Shown here: positions 1 through 5,559 of the stretch, in pieces
How the letters are laid out: every line of letters begins with the position of its first letter
Numbering within the stretch: the first letter of the stretch is position 1
From: an actinobacterium acAMD-2
GTDB lineage: Bacteria; Actinomycetota; Actinomycetes; UBA12327
DNA length: 13,779 bases
Reading direction: 5' to 3'
Assembly (NCBI GenBank): GCA_000754455.1
Contig: JNSE01000019.1
Span: 1 to 13,779, forward strand
Translations under genes and position numbers: made by a program
The notes under the pieces: generated by a model
What the model saw: the letters and a program-made list of their open reading frames with translations, nothing else
The model's database searches: none
Told to the model about the DNA's origin: nothing

Positions 1-165
1 AAGGGCTTCAGGCAAGTTTTGAATGAATTCATCCACACCTGGTGTTGACTTGATGCTGGGATAAAGGGCCACATACATCAAGACCAGCGCGATCACCGCC
101 GCTAGCCACATCACGGTAGACAGACGCTTGATGCGAAGGTCTAGGAAAAACAACACGGAATTCAT
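1..165 (-). CDS. ABC-2 type transporter permease, N-terminal fragment (runs off window)
   Basis: This is the first 55 codons of a minus-strand frame that stays open to the window edge. It begins MNSVLFFLDLRIKR, a short basic cytoplasmic start, followed by a hydrophobic membrane segment at about residues 18-35 and then a polar loop. The ATG overlaps the stop of the upstream ATPase gene as ATGA (162-165), so the two are almost certainly translationally coupled. Position right after a BcrA-type ABC ATPase and this topology fit the integral membrane subunit of an ABC-2 exporter. Only one helix is visible, so the substrate and the exact family cannot be stated. The permease role is an inference from context. 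Confidence 0.7.
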   Translation of the reverse strand, partial: MNSVLFFLDLRIKRLSTVMWLAAVIALVLMYVALYPSIKSTPGVDEFIQNLPEAL

Positions 166-1073
166 GACGGATCACCTGATCCATAGAACTCCAGGAAAAT
201 CTCTTCCAATTCGGCCTCGGGAGCCACAAGGGAGAGCACTTCATACCCTGCAAGGAACTTCAGCAGAGGGTCAATTGCGCCGCGCACTCGCAAGCTCACC
301 GTTGCTTCGGATTCAGACGTGAGGATTTCGACATCGGGAACCGCTCGAAGAAGTTCGACCGGTGCACCCCCAGCAAAAGTCACGGTAATCGGCAATGCTG
401 CCCTGCTTCGCAAGCTATCGACTCGCTCAACGGCAACAAGTTCGCCAGCCCGCAACACCCCAACTCGTTCAGCAAGATGTTCAACTTCATGTAAGACGTG
501 CGAGGACAGCAGGATCGTTGCCCCTCGTTCCACTTCCGTGGCAACAACTTCACGAAAGTGCTGTTGCATGATCGGGTCAAGGCCGCCCGTTGGTTCATCG
601 AGGATGTACACGTCCATCACTGGACTTAGGGCGAGAACGAGCCCTACTTTTTGCTTATTGCCACGCGACATTTGTCCTAGCGGGCGATCCATGTCCACGT
701 TAAATCGAGAAGAAAGCTCGGCAACCCGTTCAGCATGGTGATCTGCACGCAATCCACCCAAACGCTGCAAGGTTTCACCCGCTGTGAGCGTTGGCCACAA
801 CGCGAACTCTCCCGGCAGGTAACTCACACGCGATCGAATGAACTTGCTGTTGCGCGACACTTCTTCACCGAGGACTTGGGCTGAACCCGACGTGGGATGG
901 ATCAAGTCCATCAAGCAGCGCAACAAGGTGGTCTTACCGGCGCCATTGGGCCCGAGCAATCCAAAGACCTCGCCACGATGGATTTCCACACTGACACCGC
1001 TGATGCCTCGGGAGGATCCAAAAGATTTAGTGAGCGCGGTGGTCTTGACGGCGAACCGACCATCACCTGACAT
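162..1073 (-). CDS. ABC transporter ATP-binding protein (BcrA/DrrA-like exporter ATPase)
   Basis: This is the cytoplasmic ATPase that powers the ABC-2 permease encoded directly downstream. From the ATG at 1073 it is 303 aa. Walker A GPNGAGKT lies at about 41-48, the signature loop reads MSRGNKQK (about 135-142), Walker B is VYILDEPTGGLDP (from about 155), and the switch His is in LSSHVLHE (about 192). The usual Q-loop glutamine is absent; the segment reads YLPGE, which I have seen in a subgroup of BcrA-like ATPases. The C-terminal 80 residues are the accessory domain typical of drug or lantibiotic exporters. A GTG at 1079 is an alternative start, but a TANNNT box (TAGCCT, 1085-1080 on the minus strand) ends six bases before the ATG, which favours a leaderless mRNA starting at 1073. 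The substrate is unknown. The divergent TetR gene is a possible regulator, by position only. Confidence 0.9.
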   Translation of the reverse strand: MSGDGRFAVKTTALTKSFGSSRGISGVSVEIHRGEVFGLLGPNGAGKTTLLRCLMDLIHPTSGSAQVLGEEVSRNSKFIRSRVSYLPGEFALWPTLTAGETLQRLGGLRADHHAERVAELSSRFNVDMDRPLGQMSRGNKQKVGLVLALSPVMDVYILDEPTGGLDPIMQQHFREVVATEVERGATILLSSHVLHEVEHLAERVGVLRAGELVAVERVDSLRSRAALPITVTFAGGAPVELLRAVPDVEILTSESEATVSLRVRGAIDPLLKFLAGYEVLSLVAPEAELEEIFLEFYGSGDPS

Positions 1074-1079
1074 GTTCAC

Positions 1080-1085
1080 AGGCTA
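1080..1085 (-). promoter_or_regulatory. Putative -10 box TAGCCT for the ABC exporter operon
   Basis: TAGCCT on the minus strand ends six bases before the ATG at 1073, the spacing expected if transcription starts on the A of the start codon. No convincing -35 element is seen and no well-placed Shine-Dalgarno sequence exists for either candidate start. The call rests on the matching arrangement in front of the TetR gene and the HAD gene. Confidence 0.4.
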
Positions 1086-1101
1086 GAGCCGTTCCTGGCT
1101 C
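1086..1101. promoter_or_regulatory. Inverted repeat GAGCC-N6-GGCTC in the divergent ABC/TetR promoter region
   Basis: Five-base arms at 1086-1090 and 1097-1101 surround a six-base spacer. The repeat touches the upstream edge of the putative ABC -10 box, where a repressor would block polymerase. The divergent TetR protein could bind here, but the arms are short and chance is not excluded. Confidence 0.25.
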
Positions 1102-1151
1102 AGTGACAGGGACTTAGGGCCCACTCGCTCCGATTCACGCGGTCAAATCAC

Positions 1152-1157
1152 TAGGCT
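1152..1157 (+). promoter_or_regulatory. Putative -10 box TAGGCT for the TetR gene (leaderless)
   Basis: TAGGCT ends seven bases before the ATG at 1165, and no Shine-Dalgarno sequence lies between. This is the arrangement of leaderless actinobacterial transcripts. No clear -35 hexamer is visible. Confidence 0.45.
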
Positions 1158-1164
1158 GACCACC

Positions 1165-1797
1165 ATGTCATCCCCCACCGGTGCAACGACGCGTGGTGTG
1201 CGCCTACCGCGTTCACAACGACGAGCACAACTGCTCGATGTTGCACGCGGAGTCTTTGTTCAATCGGGTTACCACGCTGCGTCAATGGACGACATCGCTG
1301 AACAAGCGGGAGTGAGCAAGCCGGTTTTGTATCAACACTTTCCGGGCAAGTTGGATTTGTACTTAGCCTTGCTGGAAGACAGCTGCTTGAGCTTGATTGC
1401 AGCCATTGATACAGCCCTTAATTCCACTCAGGTAAACCACGATCGCGTGCGCGCCATCATCGCCGCCTACTTTGCCTTCGTTGACGATCCCGACGGGGCA
1501 TCACGGCTGGTCTTTGAATCAGACTTAACGCAAGAGCGCGCCGTGCGCTCGCTCATTGACGATGCCAATAGCCGGTGTGCGGTTCTCGTCGGTGAAGTCA
1601 TCGCCGACGAGACCGGATTAGAAGCCTCACAAGCACTGCTTTTGGGATTTAGCCTCATTGGTTTGGCTCAAACCTCAGCGCGCGCCTGGCTCGCCGACGG
1701 CCCCACCATCCCTCGCGAGCAAGCCCAAGCCCTCGCCGCATCATTGGCCTGGCGAGGTATTTCTGATTTCCCTCGAGGCACTTCCACAAAGAACTGA
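1165..1797 (+). CDS. TetR/AcrR family transcriptional regulator (Rv3208-like)
   Basis: A DNA-binding repressor-type protein of 210 aa, the usual TetR length. Residues 1-16 are a basic, flexible lead. The TetR N-terminal domain spans about 17-65, with the helix-turn-helix in SMDDIAEQAGVSKPVLYQHF (about 40-59) and the characteristic YQHFPGKLDLY stretch after it. The remaining all-helical part would be the ligand and dimer domain; nothing in it identifies a ligand. The DUF3107 gene follows 45 bp downstream on the same strand, and this TetR-DUF3107 pairing is also seen in mycobacteria (Rv3208-Rv3208A). That argues for an old chromosomal regulator rather than a dedicated repressor of the adjacent exporter. 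The ATG is preceded by a -10 box at leaderless distance. Confidence 0.9.
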   Translation: MSSPTGATTRGVRLPRSQRRAQLLDVARGVFVQSGYHAASMDDIAEQAGVSKPVLYQHFPGKLDLYLALLEDSCLSLIAAIDTALNSTQVNHDRVRAIIAAYFAFVDDPDGASRLVFESDLTQERAVRSLIDDANSRCAVLVGEVIADETGLEASQALLLGFSLIGLAQTSARAWLADGPTIPREQAQALAASLAWRGISDFPRGTSTKN

Positions 1798-1798
1798 C

Positions 1799-1804
1799 TA
1801 GAGT
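1799..1804 (+). promoter_or_regulatory. Putative -10 box TAGAGT for the DUF3107 gene
   Basis: TAGAGT begins two bases after the TetR stop codon and would place a transcription start near 1811, giving a leader of about 30 nt that contains the Shine-Dalgarno sequence AAGGAG. It lacks a recognisable -35 element. The gene may equally be read through from TetR. Confidence 0.3.
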
Positions 1805-1842
1805 TAAGCCACCACCTCATCAACGACTAAGGAGAACATCTC

Positions 1843-2067
1843 GTGGAAATCAAGATTGGTGTCCAAAACAGCGGACGCGAATTAGTACTCGAGAGCACTC
1901 AGTCCCCTGACGAGGTATCCGAGGCGGTTTCTGCGGCCATTAAGGCCGGCGGCACCCTGTCTCTCAGCGACGAAAAGGGGCGCCGCGTGGTGGTTCCCGT
2001 CAGCGCATTGGCTTACGTAGAAATTGGTGAGCCCACCGTGCGCAAAGTGGGCTTTGGCAACGCCTAG
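1843..2067 (+). CDS. DUF3107 family protein (TB9.4-like)
   Basis: A small acidic protein of 74 aa that starts with GTG; AAGGAG at 1829-1834 lies eight bases upstream and fixes the start. The sequence EIKIGVQNSGRELVLES is followed by a predicted helix (SPDEVSEAVSAAIKAG), then SLSDEKGRRVVVPVSALAYVEIG and a conserved-looking C-terminal end, VRKVGFG. Homologues are found across Actinobacteria, usually behind a TetR gene as here, and include the mycobacterial antigen-like TB9.4. The alternation of strand and helix suggests a compact alpha/beta fold. No enzymatic motif is visible and I do not know a function. The convergent ferritin-like gene ends 15 bp away. Confidence 0.88.
   Translation: MEIKIGVQNSGRELVLESTQSPDEVSEAVSAAIKAGGTLSLSDEKGRRVVVPVSALAYVEIGEPTVRKVGFGNA
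2030..2053 (+). terminator. Weak hairpin at the 3' end of the DUF3107 gene
   Basis: AGCCCAC (2030-2036) and GTGGGCT (2047-2053) pair as seven perfect base pairs around a ten-base loop, with one further G-U pair outside and two Ts after the stem. It lies inside the last codons of the gene. It could terminate transcripts between two convergent genes that leave no other room, but there is no proper T-tract. Confidence 0.3.
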
Positions 2068-2082
2068 CCCCACCGACCTTGG

Positions 2083-2763
2083 TTAAGCCGCTAGACCGAG
2101 TGCAGCCATCCGGCGTGTGTGTTGCGTCGTAATGCGATTAAAGACCTCACTCACCGCTACTACGTCAAACCCACTGCCACCGAGCATCAGATCCGCCAAC
2201 GCGGGTCGACGAGAAATCACCTGCTGGGCTTGCGCAAGTGCTTCACCCACAATGCGTCGGCCCCACAATGCCAATCGACCAGCAACAATGGGATCAGCTG
2301 CAATGGCTCGGCGCACGCGATCCACAGCGAACTCGGCTTGACCGGTATCACTTAACACTTCGAGAACGAGATCGCGAGTGGACTCATCCACCAACACACT
2401 CACTTCGCGATAGAAGTCAACGGCTATGCCATTTCCCACATAAGCCTTGACCACTCCTTCTAGCCAATCCGCGGGAGCGGTGCTTTCGTGGAAAATTCCC
2501 ACGGCGCGAACGAATGGCTCCATCGCATCGGCCACATCAATACCCATGTGCTTCAACCGCTCACGCAAGAGTTCAAAATGGCGAAGTTCCGCAGCAGCTA
2601 ACTGAGCGATTTCAGCCTTGTCGCCGAGGTCAGGAGCCCGCCCAGCATCGGCTGCGAGTTGTTCAAAGCCCGACAATTCGCCATAGGCCAGAACGCCGAG
2701 CAGGTCGATCACTGCCTGTCGCTGGAGGTCAGCCTCAAAGTCGCCGTGTGAATCAGTAGCCAT
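2083..2763 (-). CDS. Ferritin-like fold protein (putative di-iron, Rv3210c-like)
   Basis: A 226-aa, almost entirely helical protein. Candidate metal ligands in a four-helix bundle are Glu29 in LAYGELSGFEQL, Glu59 and His62 in AAAELRHFELL (an ExxH motif), Glu120 in DFYREVS and Glu144 in GQAEFAV. This pattern is like that of MiaE-type tRNA hydroxylases and other ferritin-like enzymes, but the actinobacterial group has no function known to me. Position between DUF3107 and a DEAD-box helicase gene is conserved in mycobacteria. The ATG at 2763 is chosen because it is the first in frame and the helix begins soon after; the Shine-Dalgarno region is weak. A TACCCT at 2798-2793 (minus) is a possible -10 box. 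Metal binding is an inference. Confidence 0.82.
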   Translation of the reverse strand: MATDSHGDFEADLQRQAVIDLLGVLAYGELSGFEQLAADAGRAPDLGDKAEIAQLAAAELRHFELLRERLKHMGIDVADAMEPFVRAVGIFHESTAPADWLEGVVKAYVGNGIAVDFYREVSVLVDESTRDLVLEVLSDTGQAEFAVDRVRRAIAADPIVAGRLALWGRRIVGEALAQAQQVISRRPALADLMLGGSGFDVVAVSEVFNRITTQHTRRMAALGLAA

Positions 2764-2813
2764 GACTTAACCATGCCACGAACGCAGTCGGCAGGGTACA
2801 AACACCTAACGGC

Positions 2814-2819
2814 TAGACT
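2814..2819 (+). promoter_or_regulatory. Putative -10 box TAGACT for the DEAD-box helicase gene
   Basis: TAGACT would give a transcript starting near 2826 and a leader of about 105 nt before the ATG at 2930, the longest in the window. No good -35 is visible. Confidence 0.35.
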
Positions 2820-2825
2820 GAGGAC

Positions 2826-2929
2826 ACTTGATATGCGGGCGCTGCCTGGCCGTTGATTGTTTGTTTCTCACACTTGACGATCCTTTTCACCCTTGTCGCG
2901 CCCACGACGATTGTGGAAGAAGGCTCGTT
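2826..2929 (+). promoter_or_regulatory. Long 5' leader of the helicase gene, with mini-ORF and hairpins
   Basis: The segment contains ATG at 2833 opening a seven-codon frame (MRALPGR, stop at 2854-2856), a GC-rich pair of arms GGGCGC (2837-2842) and GCGCCC (2898-2903), and a small hairpin CCAC (2902-2905)/GTGG (2913-2916) that reaches the Shine-Dalgarno sequence GGAAGAAGG (2915-2923). Such elements could control helicase translation, for example with temperature. That role is inferred; the sequence shows only the elements. Confidence 0.3.
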
Positions 2930-4357
2930 ATGACAACTTTTCGTGAACTAGGTGTGCTTGATGCCACCGCAGACGCCCTAGAGGCCGCCGGCATCATTGA
3001 GGCGTTCCCCATCCAAGAGCAAACCTTGCCCTTGGCCTTGGCCGGAACCGACCTGATCGGACAAGCCAAGACAGGAACAGGAAAGACCCTTGGTTTCGGA
3101 ATTCCCCTCTTGCAACGCATCACCGCCCCTGCCGATGCCGGTGGCGGTGGCGGCCAAACCACCAAACCACAAGCGCTGGTCATCGTGCCCACTCGCGAAC
3201 TATGCGTCCAGGTGGCCAAGGACTTGGAACTTGCAGGAGCCCGTCGCAATGTGCGCGTACTCGCTGTTTACGGTGGTCGCGCCTACGAACCACAAGTCGC
3301 AGCACTCAGCTCTGGTGTTGACGTTGTCATCGGCACTCCCGGTCGCCTCATCGACTTGGCCAAACAACGACACCTTGACTTGTCCGATGTAAAGATTTTG
3401 GTTCTTGACGAAGCCGACGAGATGTTGGACTTGGGATTCCTGCCCGATGTGGAGCACCTCGTCTCGCTGACCAACGCGAAGCGCCAAACCATGCTCTTCA
3501 GCGCCACGATGCCAGGCCAAATCATCAATCTGGCCCGCCGCTACATGACCCAACCCACCCACATTCGCGCCACCGACCCCGATGACGCCGGTTCAACAGT
3601 GTTGAGCATCGAACAACATGTGTGGCGCGCTCATGCATTGGACAAGGTCGAGCTGGTAGCCCGAATTTTGCAAGCCGAAGGCCGCGGCCTGAGCATGATC
3701 TTCTGCCGCACCAAGCGCACAGCGCAAAAAGTGGCCGACGATCTCACCGAACGCGGATTTGCCGCTGGTGCTGTTCATGGTGACCTTGGTCAAGGTGCGC
3801 GAGAGCAAGCACTTCGCGCGTTCCGAAGCGGCAAGGTTGATGTCTTGGTCGCCACTGACGTGGCAGCCCGTGGAATTGATGTTCAAGACGTCACCCACGT
3901 CATCAATTACCAATGCCCTGAAGATGCCAAAATTTATGTTCACCGCATTGGGCGGACCGGACGAGCTGGTGCAAGCGGTGTGGCCATTAGTTTCGTTGAC
4001 TGGGACGACATCCCACGCTGGCAACTGATCAACAAGGAACTTGGCTTGGCCTTCCATGATCCGATTGAGACGTATTCCTCATCCGAACACGTGTACACCG
4101 GACTAGGGATTCCCACTGACGCCACCGGCAAACTCCCCAGCGCTCAGCGCACGCGAGCCGGACTGGGTGCGGAGGAACTTGAAGACCTCGGCGAAACGGG
4201 TCGCAAGCCAAAGCAAAGTGCGCCGCAACGATCTAAGCCGTCCACTTCGGCTCGATCGCAATCGAAGAGTTCCGCACCGGCGCCGGATCGAGAAAAGTCT
4301 GACCGTCCTCGGCGCTCCCGCAATCGCACGCGTGGTGGTAAGCCAGCACAAGGCTAG
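2930..4357 (+). CDS. DEAD-box ATP-dependent RNA helicase (RhlE/DeaD type)
   Basis: An ATP-driven RNA helicase for remodelling RNA, such as ribosome assembly or mRNA structure at low temperature. From ATG 2930 it is 475 aa. All motifs are intact: Q-motif region ending PIQEQ (27-31), motif I AKTGTGKT (46-53), Ia PTREL (87-91), II DEAD (160-163), III SAT (191-193), IV IFCRTK (257-262), V ATDVAARGID (308-317) and VI HRIGRTGRAG (338-347). A five-glycine insert sits at 71-75. The tail from about 405 is disordered and strongly basic (Arg, Lys, Ser, Pro), as in RNA-binding extensions. GGAAGAAGG six bases upstream fixes the start. The frame is open to a TTG at 2828, but those 34 codons are Cys-rich, unlike the family, and are leader. 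The stop overlaps the stop of the convergent DUF6912 gene. Confidence 0.95.
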   Translation: MTTFRELGVLDATADALEAAGIIEAFPIQEQTLPLALAGTDLIGQAKTGTGKTLGFGIPLLQRITAPADAGGGGGQTTKPQALVIVPTRELCVQVAKDLELAGARRNVRVLAVYGGRAYEPQVAALSSGVDVVIGTPGRLIDLAKQRHLDLSDVKILVLDEADEMLDLGFLPDVEHLVSLTNAKRQTMLFSATMPGQIINLARRYMTQPTHIRATDPDDAGSTVLSIEQHVWRAHALDKVELVARILQAEGRGLSMIFCRTKRTAQKVADDLTERGFAAGAVHGDLGQGAREQALRAFRSGKVDVLVATDVAARGIDVQDVTHVINYQCPEDAKIYVHRIGRTGRAGASGVAISFVDWDDIPRWQLINKELGLAFHDPIETYSSSEHVYTGLGIPTDATGKLPSAQRTRAGLGAEELEDLGETGRKPKQSAPQRSKPSTSARSQSKSSAPAPDREKSDRPRRSRNRTRGGKPAQG

Positions 4358-4821
4358 CTAAGGCTGACCGCCACATCAGCCAGTTCAAGAGCGTCAAACC
4401 ACAACAAATCGCAGTCGTCAACGGCTGCTAATTCCGCTTCGCCAGAATCGTCATCGCTAGCCAATGCCTTCCGTGCATCGGCGATGACTGTCTTGTTCAG
4501 GGCGTCATCAACATGCAGCGATGCGATCTGTCCTGACGACAAATCCGCAAGAAAGGCTGTGCCCGCAGGCTCATCGCTGATCTCCAGCCCATCAACATCA
4601 ACATCAACGACCGCAACTACGCGTTGGTTCGTTTCTGCCAGAAGCAACGCCAGGTCCCCCGCACGAGAGAGCGCAGCAAATTCCATGTCCTCGGGATCAT
4701 CGCTTTCTATCCACTGGGCAAAGGCGTCATTGGGAATAACGCCTTCGAGCGGTCCGGCTAGCTGACCAATGGCTGCCAACTCCTGAACGTGAGTTGGCGA
4801 CAGCGGAATAAACATGCGCAT
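4354..4821 (-). CDS. DUF6912 family protein (conserved actinobacterial hypothetical)
   Basis: A 155-aa acidic soluble protein beginning MRMFIPLSPTHVQELA, the start typical of a small actinobacterial family of unknown function that I assign to DUF6912 from memory. The middle holds AAL-type helices (residues about 48-66) and the end is ELADVAVSLS. No catalytic motif or membrane segment is seen. The ATG overlaps the stop of the upstream HAD gene as TAATG (4823-4819), so translation is likely coupled; an ATG two codons later is an alternative. The family often lies beside a HAD hydrolase gene. The last bases overlap the helicase stop by four bases (CTAG). Confidence 0.8.
   Translation of the reverse strand: MRMFIPLSPTHVQELAAIGQLAGPLEGVIPNDAFAQWIESDDPEDMEFAALSRAGDLALLLAETNQRVVAVVDVDVDGLEISDEPAGTAFLADLSSGQIASLHVDDALNKTVIADARKALASDDDSGEAELAAVDDCDLLWFDALELADVAVSLS
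4362..4381. terminator. Short inverted repeat just past the helicase stop
   Basis: GGCTGA (4362-4367) and TCAGCC (4376-4381) form a six-base-pair stem with an eight-base loop, four bases after the helicase stop and within the DUF6912 coding region. No T-tract follows on either strand. It is a possible bidirectional end point, but the stem is short. Confidence 0.25.
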
Positions 4822-5451
4822 TAGACGTGCTCGCTCAAGGGAAGGTCGAAGAGGGCATCAAGCTCCATGGCCGTGACGTCGTAGTCGGTGTGATGGATTC
4901 CCACCATGCCCACACTAACGGCGGCATTCACGTTGAGTTTGATGTCGTCAACGAACACCGAGTGCTCTGGTGCTACGCCTAATTGAGACAAGGTGTGATG
5001 AAAGATTTCTGCATCGGGCTTACGCATCCCGACCTCACCGCTGATCACCACCACGTCGAACATGTCGTCCCAGCCATCCCTGGGGTAATCATTGCCCCAG
5101 GAATTGGACAGCAAAGCAGTGGCAATCCCCATGTGTCGAGCCCGCAGGACCAGGGCATTCATTTGAGGGGCATGTTCAATGGCGTCAAACATGCGCTGCA
5201 AAAGACCCACATGGTCGACCGGACTGCCTTGTCGGCGCGCGAGTTCAGCAGCGAGCTGTTCCTCAAAGTGCGGGACTAACATCTCGCCGCGTTCGAGCGC
5301 ATGCAACGGATTGACGTGCGCTTCCTGCTCCACATTTGGCCATGATCTCGGCCATGGATTCATCCAAGTTGTTGGTGAGCACGCCACCCCAGTCAACGAC
5401 GAGGGCAGCCAGGTCGCTCGTGCGAGCCGAAGTGGGTTGATAAGAAGGCAT
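4821..5451 (-). pseudogene. HAD-superfamily hydrolase gene split by a frameshift
   Basis: A HAD phosphatase-like protein whose parts lie in two frames. The first part starts at ATG 5451 (MPSYQPTSARTSDLAAL) and carries motif I, VVDWGGVLT, with the nucleophile Asp20. It loses the frame near 5337. The second frame then gives NPLHALERGE, motif II LLSNSWG, motif III with the Lys in GMRKPDAEIF, and motif IV FVDD, and ends at 4821. The downstream frame is one base further along (one extra or two missing bases). From memory, relatives have roughly 20 more residues between motif I and HALERGE, so a small deletion is more likely than one miscalled base. A sequence ATGGCC occurs twice at the junction. 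The -10 box TACGAT (5463-5458) sits six bases before the ATG. All catalytic residues remain, so the damage is recent, an assembly error, or a recoding site. Confidence 0.72.
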
Positions 5452-5457
5452 AACCCG

Positions 5458-5463
5458 ATCGTA
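5458..5463 (-). promoter_or_regulatory. Putative -10 box TACGAT for the HAD-DUF6912 operon (leaderless)
   Basis: TACGAT on the minus strand ends six bases before the ATG at 5451, with no Shine-Dalgarno sequence. The same hexamer precedes secA. This supports the choice of 5451 as the HAD start over the longer open frame reaching 5523. Confidence 0.4.
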
Positions 5464-5501
5464 GGACGTGCCTCTGACGGTTGGCTCATTCGCGTCTAAA
5501 G

Positions 5502-5513
5502 CCCCAATTGGGG
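5502..5513. promoter_or_regulatory. Perfect 12-bp palindrome CCCCAATTGGGG, candidate operator
   Basis: The palindrome lies in the 108-bp divergent region between the HAD and MFS genes, eleven bases upstream of the MFS -10 box, where a -35 contact would be. A dimeric repressor bound here could control the exporter. No regulator gene sits next to it. Confidence 0.4.
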
Positions 5514-5524
5514 ACCGACTCAAC

Positions 5525-5530
5525 TAATCT
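5525..5530 (+). promoter_or_regulatory. Putative -10 box TAATCT for the MFS gene
   Basis: TAATCT would start transcription near 5537, leaving a leader of about 20 nt that contains the Shine-Dalgarno sequence TAAGGA (5549-5554) five bases before the ATG. No consensus -35 is present; the spot is occupied by the palindrome at 5502-5513. Confidence 0.4.
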
Positions 5531-5559
5531 GATCTCACCCCTTCAAATTAAGGATTTCC

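Noticed and set aside
319..741. 140-codon open frame opposite the ABC ATPase gene
   Set aside because: The product is Ser/Thr/Arg-rich and low in complexity, as expected for the antisense of a coding gene.
1117..1122. GGGCCC palindrome between the ABC and TetR genes
   Set aside because: It does not extend beyond six bases, is too short for a TetR operator, and is frequent at this base composition.
2828..2929. N-terminal 34-residue extension of the helicase from a TTG codon
   Set aside because: The extension is Cys-rich and unlike the family, while ATG 2930 has a strong, well-spaced Shine-Dalgarno sequence and begins with the usual FRELG-type sequence.
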